Part shown: in pieces, positions 1 to 7,669 of the stretch
Position numbering within the stretch: the stretch's first letter is position 1
Layout of the letters: each line of letters starts with the position of its first letter
NCBI GenBank assembly: GCA_026692885.1
Contig: JAPLNJ010000673.1
Location: 1 to 25,197, forward strand
Source: Planctomycetota bacterium
Lineage (GTDB): Bacteria > Planctomycetota > Planctomycetia > Pirellulales > Pirellulaceae
Direction of reading: 5' to 3'
Length of the DNA stretch: 25,197 bases
The notes under the pieces: generated by a model
Seen by the model: the letters and a program-made list of their open reading frames with translations, nothing else
Databases searched by the model: none
Told to the model about the DNA's origin: nothing
Program-made: the position numbers and the translations under genes

Positions 1-692
1 TCCTTCTCCAGGCGGAGGGTGATCGTCCAAGGCCCAATGGTAAATGTCACCCAGTCGTCCGATTTGCCGATGCCCACGGGCTGATCGGTGGGCAGATCGC
101 GGCAGCCGAACACGGGCGACGCCGGAATCAGGACTTCTTCGATCCAGGGGAAGTGGAAGCCGGACTGCACCAGCACTTGACGGCTATCAGTCGCGATGAT
201 CTGGCCCTGTTCGCCGCGCAGTTGCAGGCAGTCGAGGGCGAAACGGATGCGCCCCGACTCCGTGGTGTCAGCGGCCTCACGAACCGCGGTCCACAGGCAC
301 GGTTCATTGACGGTGCTTTCGGCCGGAGGTGCCGGGAAGTCGGGCGGCTCATCGGGTGCGTCCGGCAGGTACTCGACGACCATTGGAACGCGTTTGTCGG
401 TCCAAGAGGCCGTGACTTTACCGGGAACACTCGTGTCGAGATTGACGGGGTCCGGCGAACGGCCTTCGCACGTGGCGAGGAAGTCCAGCGGCAGAAACGC
501 TTCCGCCGGCTCCGCCGCTTCCGCCAACCGGTATTCGACGGCAGCCTGATAACACATCCCGCGGATGCGGACACCATCTTGACCGGCCGAGAAATGCACG
601 CGGTGGCCATAGCCACCCGGCGACTTCCCGATGCCGGCGCGGCGGAATACAGCCCGCAGCTCACGGGCCAGGGAACGAGTGAATGTGAGCAA
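1..692 (-). CDS. DNA polymerase III beta-clamp-like protein, 3' end outside window
   Basis: This open frame of at least 230 codons runs off the left edge. I chose a TTG start at 692 because AAGGAG lies 7 bases upstream and no better in-frame start fits. The N-terminus (LTFTRSLARELRAVFRRAG) and a later stretch, RFALDCLQLRGEQGQIIATD followed by SRQVLVQSGFHFPW, resemble the repeated fold of the DnaN sliding clamp. In that fold an 'ATDxxR' element follows a conserved Cys/Leu strand. I infer a clamp-like or clamp-derived protein, either a processivity factor for element replication or a protein that borrowed the fold. It is the last visible gene of the long minus-strand block. Other frames in this interval are shadows with Ser/Arg-rich composition. 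A structural match would be needed to exclude an unrelated beta-rich protein. Confidence 0.6.
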   Translation of the reverse strand, partial: MLTFTRSLARELRAVFRRAGIGKSPGGYGHRVHFSAGQDGVRIRGMCYQAAVEYRLAEAAEPAEAFLPLDFLATCEGRSPDPVNLDTSVPGKVTASWTDKRVPMVVEYLPDAPDEPPDFPAPPAESTVNEPCLWTAVREAADTTESGRIRFALDCLQLRGEQGQIIATDSRQVLVQSGFHFPWIEEVLIPASPVFGCRDLPTDQPVGIGKSDDWVTFTIGPWTITLRLEK

Positions 693-788
693 GTTCAATC
701 TCCTTGTTTTCTGAATCCGTACGCAATGCAGTGAAATTGGTCGCGGTTCACGCCTGACTGGTGCCTCCGCTCTGGCTCCCGAGCAGAC

Positions 789-1034
789 TCAGTCGGCTTG
801 AAAGCCGAAGTAGGATCTGGGTGAGTGTTGGAAGAACAGCGAGCCTCGCACTCCATCCGAGCGACGGCGGACGACGACCAGCGGCGCCGCGAAGCCCAGG
901 AGCTCGAAGTCCTCGCCGAGTTCCTGCGTGTTCCAGACTTGGCCGTGGTCGGCTTCCAAGGCTTCACGACTGCCCGGCTGAGCGTTGATCGCGGCCAACA
1001 TTTTTCGACGGACAACTTCGGTCGCGTCGGGCAT
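789..1034 (-). CDS. Small orphan protein, 81 aa
   Basis: An 81-codon gene starting MPDATEVVRRKMLAAINAQP. The ATG at 1034 is preceded by AAGGAG at 6 bases, which decides this start over the longer in-frame extension to 1256. The extension has a low-complexity shadow-like composition. The protein has an acidic central segment (LEADHGQVWNTQELGEDFEL), then a strand-like LLGFAAPLVVVRRR and an aromatic C-terminus (SYFGF). The pattern suggests a small alpha/beta protein. I do not recognise a named family, although the sequence looks like the small conserved proteins found in planctomycete accessory operons. It is co-oriented with both neighbours and probably co-transcribed. Confidence 0.8.
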   Translation of the reverse strand: MPDATEVVRRKMLAAINAQPGSREALEADHGQVWNTQELGEDFELLGFAAPLVVVRRRSDGVRGSLFFQHSPRSYFGFQAD

Positions 1035-1089
1035 GATGTTCTCCTTGCAAGAGTTGTGAGCTGTCGTCCGTGATGCGGAGGTGGGTATC

Positions 1090-1523
1090 TCACCCGGCCC
1101 GCTGCAACCGTCGTTGCCGACGGTTCTCGGCCTGCCGGGTGTGGTGGCTGCGGACGCACTCGCGCCACGGAGCATTGCCGCCGTACTGCTCGATGGGAAC
1201 CATCTCCAGGTACTTGAGCGGACACGAATAGCGACAGAGTCCCATCGACTCGTCAATGTCCTTGTAGCCCCAGCCGTCGTCCTTCCGGTACTGGAGCAGG
1301 TTACACATGATCCAACGCTCGGCCGGCCGAACGGTCTGGCCCTCCTTGGTGAACGTCCGCTCCCAGACCGACCAGAGCACCCCGGAGAAACTGCTGCCTC
1401 GGTAGCAGTGGGCCAGGCAAATGCTCTTCACCAGGATGCCCTCGCCCCGATCGTCTCCCAATCCTTCGCTCGCTCGGCAATCAGCTGCTGCCGAGTGGTT
1501 CCGCAGTTGAACAACCAGCCCAT
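1090..1523 (-). pseudogene. Orphan 'MGWLF' protein interrupted by a frameshift
   Basis: The gene starts at ATG 1523 with AGGAG 8 bases upstream and reads MGWLFNCGTTRQQLIAERAK plus DWETIGARASW, then stops. The rest of the expected protein lies in another frame. It continues as ILVKSICLAHCYRGSSFSG, LWSVWERTFTKEGQTVRPAE, RWIMCNLLQYRKDDGWGYKD and so on to 1090. The two pieces fit one family of about 145 residues with an MGWLF N-terminus and a CLAHCYRG...W(S/T)VWERTFTK core. The shift lies around 1449-1457, and one missing base near GAGACGATC would restore the frame. A TTG at 1461 could start the distal part, but its AAGGA is too close to be a good RBS. This may be a real inactivating deletion, a sequencing error or, less likely, programmed frameshifting. 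The function of the family is unknown. Confidence 0.75.
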
Positions 1524-1580
1524 ATCGCGGCTCCTGTGTTGTGTGTGTTCACGATTTCTTCAGCTGCATCGGCGTTTCGG

Positions 1581-2552
1581 TCATCGCCTTCCATTGGCTG
1601 TTGCCACTTCGTCGAACGGCAGCGGCAAGTACGACGTTCTCCAACTCGGACGGTGGCTCACGTCGTTCTTGCCTGCCCTTGTGGTGATGCTTTTGACTGC
1701 CCGGCTCCGCAGCTCCCGCTGGAGCCAAGCCCGGAAGCCCTGATCGCGAAATTTGCGCAGCGTCACCCGCTGGGTGGCCCTGGCGTGCTGCACGAACCGG
1801 AGGTACTGCGGGTTTTGCCGGTAGGCCCAACGACCGCAAATGGTCCGATGCACGGCCAGCACCGCGTTTAACGAATGGACCAAGGTCTGAATACCGGCCC
1901 GAGACCAACTCGTCGGCCGGTAACCCGTCAAACGGCCAATCGAGCGGGCTTCGTCAGCCAGGGCATCGATGAGATGGCAAAGTTCGGCAACGGAAATCGC
2001 GTCCCGTTTGGCCAGGTGCCTACGGGCGTGCAGCGAGCGACGGGCGCTAAGCGGAGCGTAACGGACTTCGACGTATTCTTCCTTGTGCGATTCCCAACGC
2101 GAGCGGTGGCGACGGCGTTCCAGGTCCAGTGGCAAAATTCGCAACGAAACGTAGTAGCCATCCTCGGCCGGAAACAGCGCGCGACAGTGCTGCACCACCG
2201 CACCTGTCAACCACACCGGCCCCGCCACCCGCACGGCAGCTTGGATCTGCTCCGCCAGCCCCGCCTCGGCCGGAATCACAGGCACCGGCAAGACCAAGAG
2301 ACCATAACCGCCATAACTTGGCAGCCGGTCCAGTCGTGAGGCATCCGGCAGGTACTGCCGGTATGCATCTGGCACCGGCCGAAGCTGCTGGAAATAGGCG
2401 TCAACCTGCTCTGGGCCGTCGATGAACACGGCTTCGTGCGGCGGCTTGGACAGCAGCTCCTCTTGACTGGTGCTGCTTTTCCAATACTCCACGTCCGGCT
2501 CGTACAGTCGCTCCGCCAAATAGCAACCCACGGTTCTGTCGCTCTGTGCCAT
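1581..2552 (-). CDS. Orphan protein, 323 aa
   Basis: Start ATG 2552 (MAQSDRTVGCYLAERLYEPD) follows GGAGG at 5 bases. The open frame upstream to 2642 is rejected because it has no RBS. The N-terminal third is mixed and contains PSYGGYGLLVLPVPVIPAEA. The middle (VSLRILPLDLERRRHRSRWE) looks like beta strands followed by a basic helix. The C-terminal half is very basic and helical (RRSLHARRHLAKRDAISVAE; RTICGRWAYRQNPQYLRFVQ), with many Arg/His residues, consistent with nucleic-acid binding. I recognise no catalytic motif or named domain. It lies in the minus-strand block, 86 bases after the start of the 278-aa gene's neighbour region and 57 bases before the frameshifted MGWLF gene. Confidence 0.8.
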   Translation of the reverse strand: MAQSDRTVGCYLAERLYEPDVEYWKSSTSQEELLSKPPHEAVFIDGPEQVDAYFQQLRPVPDAYRQYLPDASRLDRLPSYGGYGLLVLPVPVIPAEAGLAEQIQAAVRVAGPVWLTGAVVQHCRALFPAEDGYYVSLRILPLDLERRRHRSRWESHKEEYVEVRYAPLSARRSLHARRHLAKRDAISVAELCHLIDALADEARSIGRLTGYRPTSWSRAGIQTLVHSLNAVLAVHRTICGRWAYRQNPQYLRFVQHARATQRVTLRKFRDQGFRAWLQRELRSRAVKSITTRAGKNDVSHRPSWRTSYLPLPFDEVATANGRR

Positions 2553-2638
2553 AGACACCTCCGAGAACGGAAAGCAGGCGTCAGGAGAATCCCCCGCGCC
2601 TGCGAGGAAGCACACGTGCCTAGCCGCCCGAAGCGCAG

Positions 2639-3475
2639 TCACGCGGGCAGCGACTTGGCGTTGAAAGTGGGCAGGCCGGCGAAGTAGTCTTGGAACTGGC
2701 CTTGCAGCGTGTGGTACAGTTGCCGGCCCGGCTCGGTCTGCTGCAACAGCATGTCAGTCAGATGGGCCTTGGCCTGGCGCTGCACATAGGGGATCTCTGC
2801 CAGCTTCTTCCGCCAAGCAATCAACAGATCGGTCTGCTGCTGGCAGGTCTGACGGCCGGTCTGAAGCGCCCGCCATGCCTGCTCCGGCTCGTCGCCGTCC
2901 TCGGCCATTTCCGCGAGCGAGATCTCGAAGCTCAGCTCCACCTCGTCGGCATAGGTGCAACCACCGTAGCCGCTCGGGCGCTTTTCGGTGAAGAACTTTG
3001 CCTCGGCAGTGACCATCGGCAGGCCGTTGTCTTGCTCGGAATGCGTGACCTCGCACTGGAGCTGCAAGTCGCCACGGAGATTTAAGGCCCGCCGGGCCTG
3101 CTCCAAGTGCGGCTGAGCACTCTTGGCCCAGCGCTCGGCAACACGGTGAGCCGCTTTCTGAAACTGCTGTTCGCAGTTGGCCAACTGGTGCTTGGCAGCG
3201 GCGCAGACCTGCTCGCCGGCGCGGATCTGCTCCATCACGAACCGCTCGAACTTCGCACTCACTGAGTCGATGAGTCCCTCCGGGCCGACCGGCAAGTCGA
3301 ACGAGGCGGTGATGGCCGGCAGAATCTGCGGAGCGAGAATGGCAGGGACCGCGGGCGGCGAGGCAGCACCGCGGCCCAGTTCGGGTAACGACTGAGCCGT
3401 CCGCGCGGCTGTGCGGGTGGATTCGCTCACGGAGCGACGAGATCGGCGTGCAGTGTGATTCTGGGTTTTCTTCAT
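2639..3475 (-). CDS. Orphan helical protein, 278 aa
   Basis: It starts at ATG 3475 (MKKTQNHTARRSRRSVSEST) with only a weak AGAGA upstream. The first ~45 residues are basic, Ser/Thr/Arg-rich and probably disordered. Residues ~60-150 are predicted helical and coiled-coil-like (KFERFVMEQIRAGEQVCAAA; LANCEQQFQKAAHRVAERWA). A beta-rich segment follows (LQCEVTHSEQDNGLPMVTAE, with ADEVELSFEISLAEMAEDGD), then a second helical region. The last residues are PTFNAKSLPA. No named family is recognised. The architecture could suit a scaffold or DNA-binding factor, but that is only inference. About 207 bases separate it from the upstream gene, the longest gap in this part of the operon, so a promoter or processing site could lie there. 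Confidence 0.75.
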   Translation of the reverse strand: MKKTQNHTARRSRRSVSESTRTAARTAQSLPELGRGAASPPAVPAILAPQILPAITASFDLPVGPEGLIDSVSAKFERFVMEQIRAGEQVCAAAKHQLANCEQQFQKAAHRVAERWAKSAQPHLEQARRALNLRGDLQLQCEVTHSEQDNGLPMVTAEAKFFTEKRPSGYGGCTYADEVELSFEISLAEMAEDGDEPEQAWRALQTGRQTCQQQTDLLIAWRKKLAEIPYVQRQAKAHLTDMLLQQTEPGRQLYHTLQGQFQDYFAGLPTFNAKSLPA

Positions 3476-3682
3476 GACTTGGTCTCTCTTTGGGGAGGGT
3501 TCGCAATCAACAAGACAACAGGACTAGCTCACGCCGACTTCGCCGAGTTGAAGCGGAGGTCGGCAACGATCCCGCCGCCATCGCGCCCGGACTTGCTGCA
3601 TAGCAAGCGGGGCGGCGATGAGCGGCGGACCTAAGGAGGGAGGCGATGGTCCGGGCGAACGAACTCGAAGACCGGCAGGTGA

Positions 3683-4243
3683 TTAGTCGCCGCTCGCGTC
3701 CAGCGGAACGATCGCCAACGCGTCCCGTTCCAACTGAGTGGGCTCGGCGGACAGCAACTCGCCGACCTTGGTCCAGAGGGTTTTCAACTGGTTGGGACTG
3801 GTCGCCAGCCACACGATATCCAGCAGGTTCTCTTGCTCCTGGCGCAATCGCAGAACTTCCTTGCCGGTTTCACATTCGGCCAGCAGTTCGTCCTCGTGGA
3901 CCTTTTGGCGTTTGGCGACGGCCGACTTGACTTCCTCCTCCCGGTGGTAGCCGTAGCAGGTGTCTTCGAGATCGTCGACGGGGACGCCCCGGACATGGGC
4001 CAGCATCAACTTGAGGACTTGCTGGGACCGTTTCTCCAGCATGTCCTTCTGATGCTCGATGTTGTCCAGTTCGGCTTGCCCGTCGGCGAGTCCCAGCGAT
4101 TGCAGCGAGCGCTGCCGGGCCTCGCGGTGGATGCGATCCATCAGATTCGGTTCCGCCGCCAGCAGCCCCTCAATTCGCTTATCGATTCGGCGTGCGATGC
4201 GTTCCTTCCAGTGGTTCTTTTCGGTGACAGTCAGCGAAGGCAT
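3683..4243 (-). CDS. Orphan charged helical protein, 186 aa
   Basis: Start ATG 4243 (MPSLTVTEKNHWKERIARRI) has AAGGA about 7 bases upstream. The in-frame extension to 4387 has shadow-like composition. The protein is almost entirely helical and highly charged. Residues 1-45 contain a basic DKRIEGLLAAEPNLMDRIHR segment, and residues ~60-150 form long amphipathic helices (QAELDNIEHQKDMLEKRSQQ; KRQKVHEDELLAECETGKEV; LRLRQEQENLLDIVWLATSP). It is probably a coiled-coil structural or nucleic-acid-associated protein. I recognise no enzyme motif. It is followed downstream by ~200 bases without a convincing gene and is co-oriented with the operon. Confidence 0.8.
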   Translation of the reverse strand: MPSLTVTEKNHWKERIARRIDKRIEGLLAAEPNLMDRIHREARQRSLQSLGLADGQAELDNIEHQKDMLEKRSQQVLKLMLAHVRGVPVDDLEDTCYGYHREEEVKSAVAKRQKVHEDELLAECETGKEVLRLRQEQENLLDIVWLATSPNQLKTLWTKVGELLSAEPTQLERDALAIVPLDASGD

Positions 4244-4308
4244 GGCATGTTCCTTGGGGGAGACTGAGTTCGGTTGTTCATCATGGACACGATGTGGTCT
4301 ACGGTTTC

Positions 4309-4524
4309 TTACGCAGCCACGGGCTTGCGACGACGACGGGCCGGACGAAACGGATTCGCATCCGGGGTGGGTTCCCACTCCAGCCACTGCGGCGGCACGT
4401 GGCTCGGTTCGGGATCGAAGCGGACTTCGCTCGGGTCGGCGATGCCGAAACCGCGGCGACGGATTTCCGGCAAGGATTCGCCGGTGGCCACTGCCACGGC
4501 GGAGTCGAGATCACGTTGGGTCAT
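4309..4524 (-). CDS. Small orphan protein 'MTQRDLD', 71 aa
   Basis: The ATG at 4524 follows AGGA at 6 bases; the frame open to 4587 lacks an RBS. The protein reads MTQRDLDSAVAVATGESLPE then IRRRGFGIADPSEVRFDPEP and ends in a basic RPARRRRKPVAA tail. The pattern 'TQRDLD.AVA.ATGE...EIRRRGF.IADP....DPEP...P' is one I recognise from small uncharacterised planctomycete proteins. It suggests a helix-turn-helix-like first half with an acidic/proline middle. The function is unknown. The gene sits 65 bases upstream of the 186-aa gene and about 110 bases downstream of the next small gene. Confidence 0.8.
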   Translation of the reverse strand: MTQRDLDSAVAVATGESLPEIRRRGFGIADPSEVRFDPEPSHVPPQWLEWEPTPDANPFRPARRRRKPVAA

Positions 4525-4633
4525 GTTGTTCCTTTCAGTATCGAGAAAACAAAGTGGGCACGAAACGAAAACAGGCCATCGGAACACGCGTATTCCGATG
4601 GCCTGTACTTGGAAACGAAATCAGCGATCGACG

Positions 4634-4879
4634 TTAACCGGCTGGGCAGAGCCAATGGGCTTCCAGCCACAGGACTTCTGCCTGCAACGCTTCACTGCGG
4701 CGAATGTACGGGCCCAGCCGCGGACCCGATACGGGAGCCATGTCTGCCCACCATTGGCCATGGTCGTCCGGCTCCACGTGGGAGCCGCGGGCGATCGTGA
4801 CCTGCCCCAGCGTTTGCAGGTCGAGGTCCTCACCGTACAGACAGCGAGCGATGCCGTTGGGTGAGATTACAAGTTGCAT
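4634..4879 (-). CDS. Small orphan protein, 81 aa
   Basis: It starts at ATG 4879 (MQLVISPNGIARCLYGEDLD) with AAAGGACG 6-8 bases upstream. The central part (LQTLGQVTIARGSHVEPDDH) and the following GQWWADMAPVSGPRLGP are rich in Trp, Gly and Pro. The C-terminus EALQAEVLWLEAHWLCPAG is a probable helix. The sequence looks like a compact beta-rich domain with one helix. I know similar uncharacterised proteins from planctomycete genomes but no function. Its start lies only 11 bases beyond the stop of the 316-aa gene, so the two are almost certainly on one transcript. Confidence 0.8.
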   Translation of the reverse strand: MQLVISPNGIARCLYGEDLDLQTLGQVTIARGSHVEPDDHGQWWADMAPVSGPRLGPYIRRSEALQAEVLWLEAHWLCPAG

Positions 4880-4890
4880 GGGGACGTCCT

Positions 4891-5841
4891 TTACCGGGGC
4901 CGCCGCAGGATGTTGCGACGCGGCCGTTCCACCAGCAGCGTGTCGAGCACGTTCTCGACCTGCGACAACTGGTCCGCCACGTGCTGGCGAAGGTTCTGGT
5001 TATCACGCAACGCCTGCGGCGCCACGCCGCGAACGACCTGCTGGCATTGCTCGACCAGTTCGTCCAACTGATCGCTGCTACGCACGTTGAGCTGCTGGAA
5101 CCGTTGAAAGAACTCGGTCAGGTTGCCTATGCAGCTATCCCTGAAGACCTTGGGCTTGCCATCGGCCTGGCCGGTGAGCCGTTCCGTCAGGTGCGTGACC
5201 AAGTCCTGCAACTCTTCCATGAACGCCTGCTCCGCCAGAAGCACGGCCTCGTCGAAGCGGGCCGCCACTCGCTCGCACTCCTGCTGGTACAAATCGGGGC
5301 TCAGTTCGGCCAAGTACTGGGGCGGCTCGACCGAGGGAAAATCATGCGCGACGCTGAACAGCCCCCGCAAGCGGATTGGATAGTCCGCGGGGTTGTAGAG
5401 GCTGCCGAGCCGATTTCTGGCCGCGGATTTCAGCTGCTCGTAGTGGCGGTCGAGTTGCTCGACGGCCTCGTCGAGATCCTGCTTGAGCGTCTGCATTTTG
5501 GTGTCAAACGTCTCGATCTCGTCTTGACGGATCAGACGGATGCCGGGCTCGGGGTACGGCAACGACATCGACTTCCAGAGCGAGATGATCCGGCCCTTGA
5601 CGGCGGTCACGGCCTTGAACTTCTCGTGCCTGGTGTCGAGTAACTTCTTGCCCGCGGACAGAAAGGCGCCTTCGGCCCCGAACGTGTCGGCAGCCTGGGA
5701 TTTTTGTTCGGCCGTTAACGTCTTACGCGTACCGAACCAGCTGAGCGACACGCGCACGGCCGCCATGGTCGTGCGCAGCCGCTGTGACGGCGAAGTTGAC
5801 GGGCGGACGACGGGTTGTTCGAGTAGGGTGGTCGTGGTCAT
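4891..5841 (-). CDS. Conserved-looking orphan protein, 316 aa
   Basis: Start ATG 5841 (MTTTTLLEQPVVRPSTSPSQ) has a strong GAAGGAG 9 bases upstream. After a disordered ~25 residues comes MAAVRVSLSWFGTRKTLTAE and QKSQAADTFGAEGAFLSAGK, then a conserved-looking core KGRIISLWKSMSLPYPEPGI. Residues ~110-150 form a coiled coil (KQDLDEAVEQLDRHYEQLKS). Residues ~150-200 hold NPADYPIRLRGLFSVAHDFP, and a helical C-terminal half ends in LLVERPRRNILRRPR. The segment GKPKVFRDSCIGNLTEFFQR to NVRSSDQLDELVEQCQQVVR is a recognisable block in uncharacterised planctomycete proteins. It has no known catalytic motif. It could be a structural or DNA-handling factor, but nothing in the sequence decides this. The large antisense frame at 4861-5643 is a shadow. 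Confidence 0.85.
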   Translation of the reverse strand: MTTTTLLEQPVVRPSTSPSQRLRTTMAAVRVSLSWFGTRKTLTAEQKSQAADTFGAEGAFLSAGKKLLDTRHEKFKAVTAVKGRIISLWKSMSLPYPEPGIRLIRQDEIETFDTKMQTLKQDLDEAVEQLDRHYEQLKSAARNRLGSLYNPADYPIRLRGLFSVAHDFPSVEPPQYLAELSPDLYQQECERVAARFDEAVLLAEQAFMEELQDLVTHLTERLTGQADGKPKVFRDSCIGNLTEFFQRFQQLNVRSSDQLDELVEQCQQVVRGVAPQALRDNQNLRQHVADQLSQVENVLDTLLVERPRRNILRRPR

Positions 5842-5935
5842 AGACTGTGATCTCCTTCGACTGTGGATCAGGGATTTCGGGCGATGTCAGGAACGAACAG
5901 GTGCACTGCCGGAACAGACACGGGCCGGCAGCACC

Positions 5936-6274
5936 TCAAGAAACAGTAACAGCCTCGGCGGCCGGGAGACCACCGAGGCTTGGGGCAGGAACAGTTGGCG
6001 GAGAAGCGTCGGGCAACGGCACCATCACGGCATCCAGCCGCTTCTTCAGCTCGTCCAGTTGTTCAGGCTTACCGGTCACTCGATTGGCCTTGACGACCAG
6101 GTCCACCCACGAGGCCTGCTCGTGGTCGCCCAGGATGATCGCGGCGGTGAGCATCTGCTGGGCCTTGCCCACGCCGATCGGAAGCTTTGGCCTGCGTTTC
6201 CGTGGTGGCAATGGCCTGTACCGTGGCTTGGGTTTCGGGTGGAGAAGCCGCCGAGGCCAAAACTCGATGGTCAT
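5936..6274 (-). CDS. Small orphan protein, 112 aa
   Basis: It starts at ATG 6274 (MTIEFWPRRLLHPKPKPRYR) with AAGGAG 9 bases upstream. The first ~35 residues are extremely basic and Pro-rich (PLPPRKRRPKLPIGVGKAQQ). The middle (MLTAAIILGDHEQASWVDLV, VKANRVTGKPEQLDELKKRL) is helical, and the C-terminal tail is Pro/Ala-rich and disordered. The basic arm plus helical pair could bind nucleic acid, which is inference only. No named family is recognised. It lies in the operon ~95 bases upstream of the 316-aa gene. Confidence 0.75.
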   Translation of the reverse strand: MTIEFWPRRLLHPKPKPRYRPLPPRKRRPKLPIGVGKAQQMLTAAIILGDHEQASWVDLVVKANRVTGKPEQLDELKKRLDAVMVPLPDASPPTVPAPSLGGLPAAEAVTVS

Positions 6275-6390
6275 AGGTTGATACTCCTTGGGCTTGAAAT
6301 GCCGACCGGCGCGCAGCGTCAGCGGCGGTGGCCGCGATGAACGGGCACAGTCGGACAGAAAGTGGGAAAGGGGCCGGAGAGGCGGCTACG

Positions 6391-6702
6391 TCAGTCCAAT
6401 TCCCAGCTGGCCTTCAACTCAGGCAGCGTGGCGAACCGTTCATAGCCGATGATGTCGGCCGGGAAGATAGCCTGCAGGGCGACCACGTACCCGCCGTCGT
6501 GACGGCCGAGATACAGGCCGAAGTCACCATCATGGAAGTCGTCGCCACACGGGTAGTCTCTGCCGACGTGGCGCACTTTGAGCAGATACGAGTCCTCGCC
6601 GCCAAAGTCAGAGCGATCTTGTCGATGCTTCAGGCGACCGGTGAGGGGCGTGGCCAGCGCGAAGGCGAATGCCTGCCTGGCCGCCGCGGTGGAAATGGTC
6701 AT
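6391..6702 (-). CDS. Small orphan protein, 103 aa
   Basis: The ATG at 6702 has AGGA 9 bases upstream. The N-terminus MTISTAAARQAFAFALATPL is helical. It is followed by a His/Arg/Asp-rich segment (RLKHRQDRSDFGGEDSYLLK; VRHVGRDYPCGDDFHDGDFG) and strand-like LYLGRHDGGYVVALQAIFPA. The C-terminus is DIIGYERFATLPELKASWEL. The alternating strand/turn composition suggests a small beta-rich fold. No named family or catalytic motif is recognised. It is co-oriented and closely spaced with its neighbours, so it is probably part of the same transcript. Confidence 0.75.
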   Translation of the reverse strand: MTISTAAARQAFAFALATPLTGRLKHRQDRSDFGGEDSYLLKVRHVGRDYPCGDDFHDGDFGLYLGRHDGGYVVALQAIFPADIIGYERFATLPELKASWELD

Positions 6703-6750
6703 GGCGGGGTTCCTGGCGTCGCTACAGGCTTACTGACAGCCCGTGTCGGC

Positions 6751-7032
6751 CTACGGTCGGCACAGAATCTCGGGGAGGACGAATTCCGTCCCGTCGCCAG
6801 CCACTCCGTGCAGCGCCCCGGCGTCGTTCCCCTCGGCATCCCGCGCCGGGTAAACGGTGGTGCCGTCATCCAGCACCAGGACCACGCCGGTAAAGCTCCA
6901 CATCTGTCGCCGGCACTCTTCAGGGGTGAAGTAACTGACCTCGACGATACGCCGATTCAGCAACTGCTTACGGGCGACCGTAGTGCAGGCTGCCATGAAT
7001 CGCTGGTGGCTCCTGCGTGCTGGTTGGTTCAT
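6751..7032 (-). CDS. Small orphan protein, 93 aa
   Basis: It starts at ATG 7032 (MNQPARRSHQRFMAACTTVA) with AAGGAG 7 bases upstream. A basic N-terminal helix is followed by strand-rich LNRRIVEVSYFTPEECRRQM and SFTGVVLVLDDGTTVYPARD, then AEGNDAGALHGVAGDGTEFV. The segment VLVLDDGTTVYPARDAEGND is a regular beta-hairpin pattern seen in small SH3- or SPOR-like folds, but I cannot assign a family. It is co-oriented with the operon, with gaps of 48 and 88 bases to its neighbours. Confidence 0.75.
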   Translation of the reverse strand: MNQPARRSHQRFMAACTTVARKQLLNRRIVEVSYFTPEECRRQMWSFTGVVLVLDDGTTVYPARDAEGNDAGALHGVAGDGTEFVLPEILCRP

Positions 7033-7120
7033 GGCTCTGGCTCCTTTTCATCAAATGGTTACGAATCGTCTGCCAGCATTGAGGTGTTGAGACACGATCG
7101 AGTCAGGCAGGCATGACGAA

Positions 7121-7669
7121 TCAGACGGGCACGATCTCGAAGGGCTGGAGTGGCGGGATGGATGGTGGCAAGACCCGGCACAGTTTCCTTCTGGCAGCCT
7201 GCAATGCAGCCGTCGCCCGCTTGCTTTCGCCGGATCGGATTAGCTGAAGTGCCTTCGTCAGGGTTGCTTCCAGGGCGATCAGTGGTGTCGCTGGGACAAC
7301 CGTTTCACCCGATCGATCGGCGGCGAGATCCACTTGCCCACGACCGGGCCGGAACTCCACCTTCACCGGATCGTATTCGTAACGGCCATCTGTCCGCCGA
7401 GTGAACGGGACGTCGTGTGCCTGCAGGAACGACTCCAGCACGTCGAACTCCCCGCAACTGGCTTCTTCATCGCAGAACCACAGCAGACGTACACCTTGGT
7501 GGTTGGCCTTGATGGCTGCGATCAGGTCGTCAGGCCCGGTGGGGTCGACGCGAGGACCGCCCCACTCCAGGCAGACGCCTTCGTCAACGATTGCGGCGCA
7601 AAGGTCTGGAACCAGGGATGCGGCGACCTTGCCACCGATCCAGATCTCGGTCGGGATACGGTCAGACAT
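7121..7669 (-). CDS. Orphan protein, 182 aa
   Basis: The ATG at 7669 (MSDRIPTEIWIGGKVAASLV) is preceded by AGGAGG at 5 bases, which rejects the extension to 7777. The first ~90 residues read like a compact alpha/beta domain: PDLCAAIVDEGVCLEWGGPR, then DDLIAAIKANHQGVRLLWFC, then DEEASCGEFDVLESFLQAHD. A probable beta segment follows (VPFTRRTDGRYEYDPVKVEF), with a helical C-terminal tail (LIALEATLTKALQLIRSGES). I do not recognise the family. The start overlaps the end of the upstream DUF6117-like gene by 8 bases, which implies translational coupling. Confidence 0.8.
   Translation of the reverse strand: MSDRIPTEIWIGGKVAASLVPDLCAAIVDEGVCLEWGGPRVDPTGPDDLIAAIKANHQGVRLLWFCDEEASCGEFDVLESFLQAHDVPFTRRTDGRYEYDPVKVEFRPGRGQVDLAADRSGETVVPATPLIALEATLTKALQLIRSGESKRATAALQAARRKLCRVLPPSIPPLQPFEIVPV

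Noticed and set aside
3586..3615. Small inverted repeat CTTGCT-GCAT-AGCAAG
   Set aside because: Only 6-bp arms and no T-run; too weak to call a terminator or operator.
3646..3930. Plus-strand frame with an excellent AAGGAGGGAGG before ATG 3646
   Set aside because: After a few codons it overlaps the 186-aa minus-strand gene and turns into an Arg/Pro/Thr-rich shadow. The RBS-like purine run is probably chance.
4861..5643. 260-aa plus-strand open frame opposite the 316-aa gene
   Set aside because: It mirrors the minus-strand gene, is Leu/Val/His/Gln-rich in a shadow-like way, and has no RBS, while the minus-strand gene has a strong RBS and natural domain-like composition.
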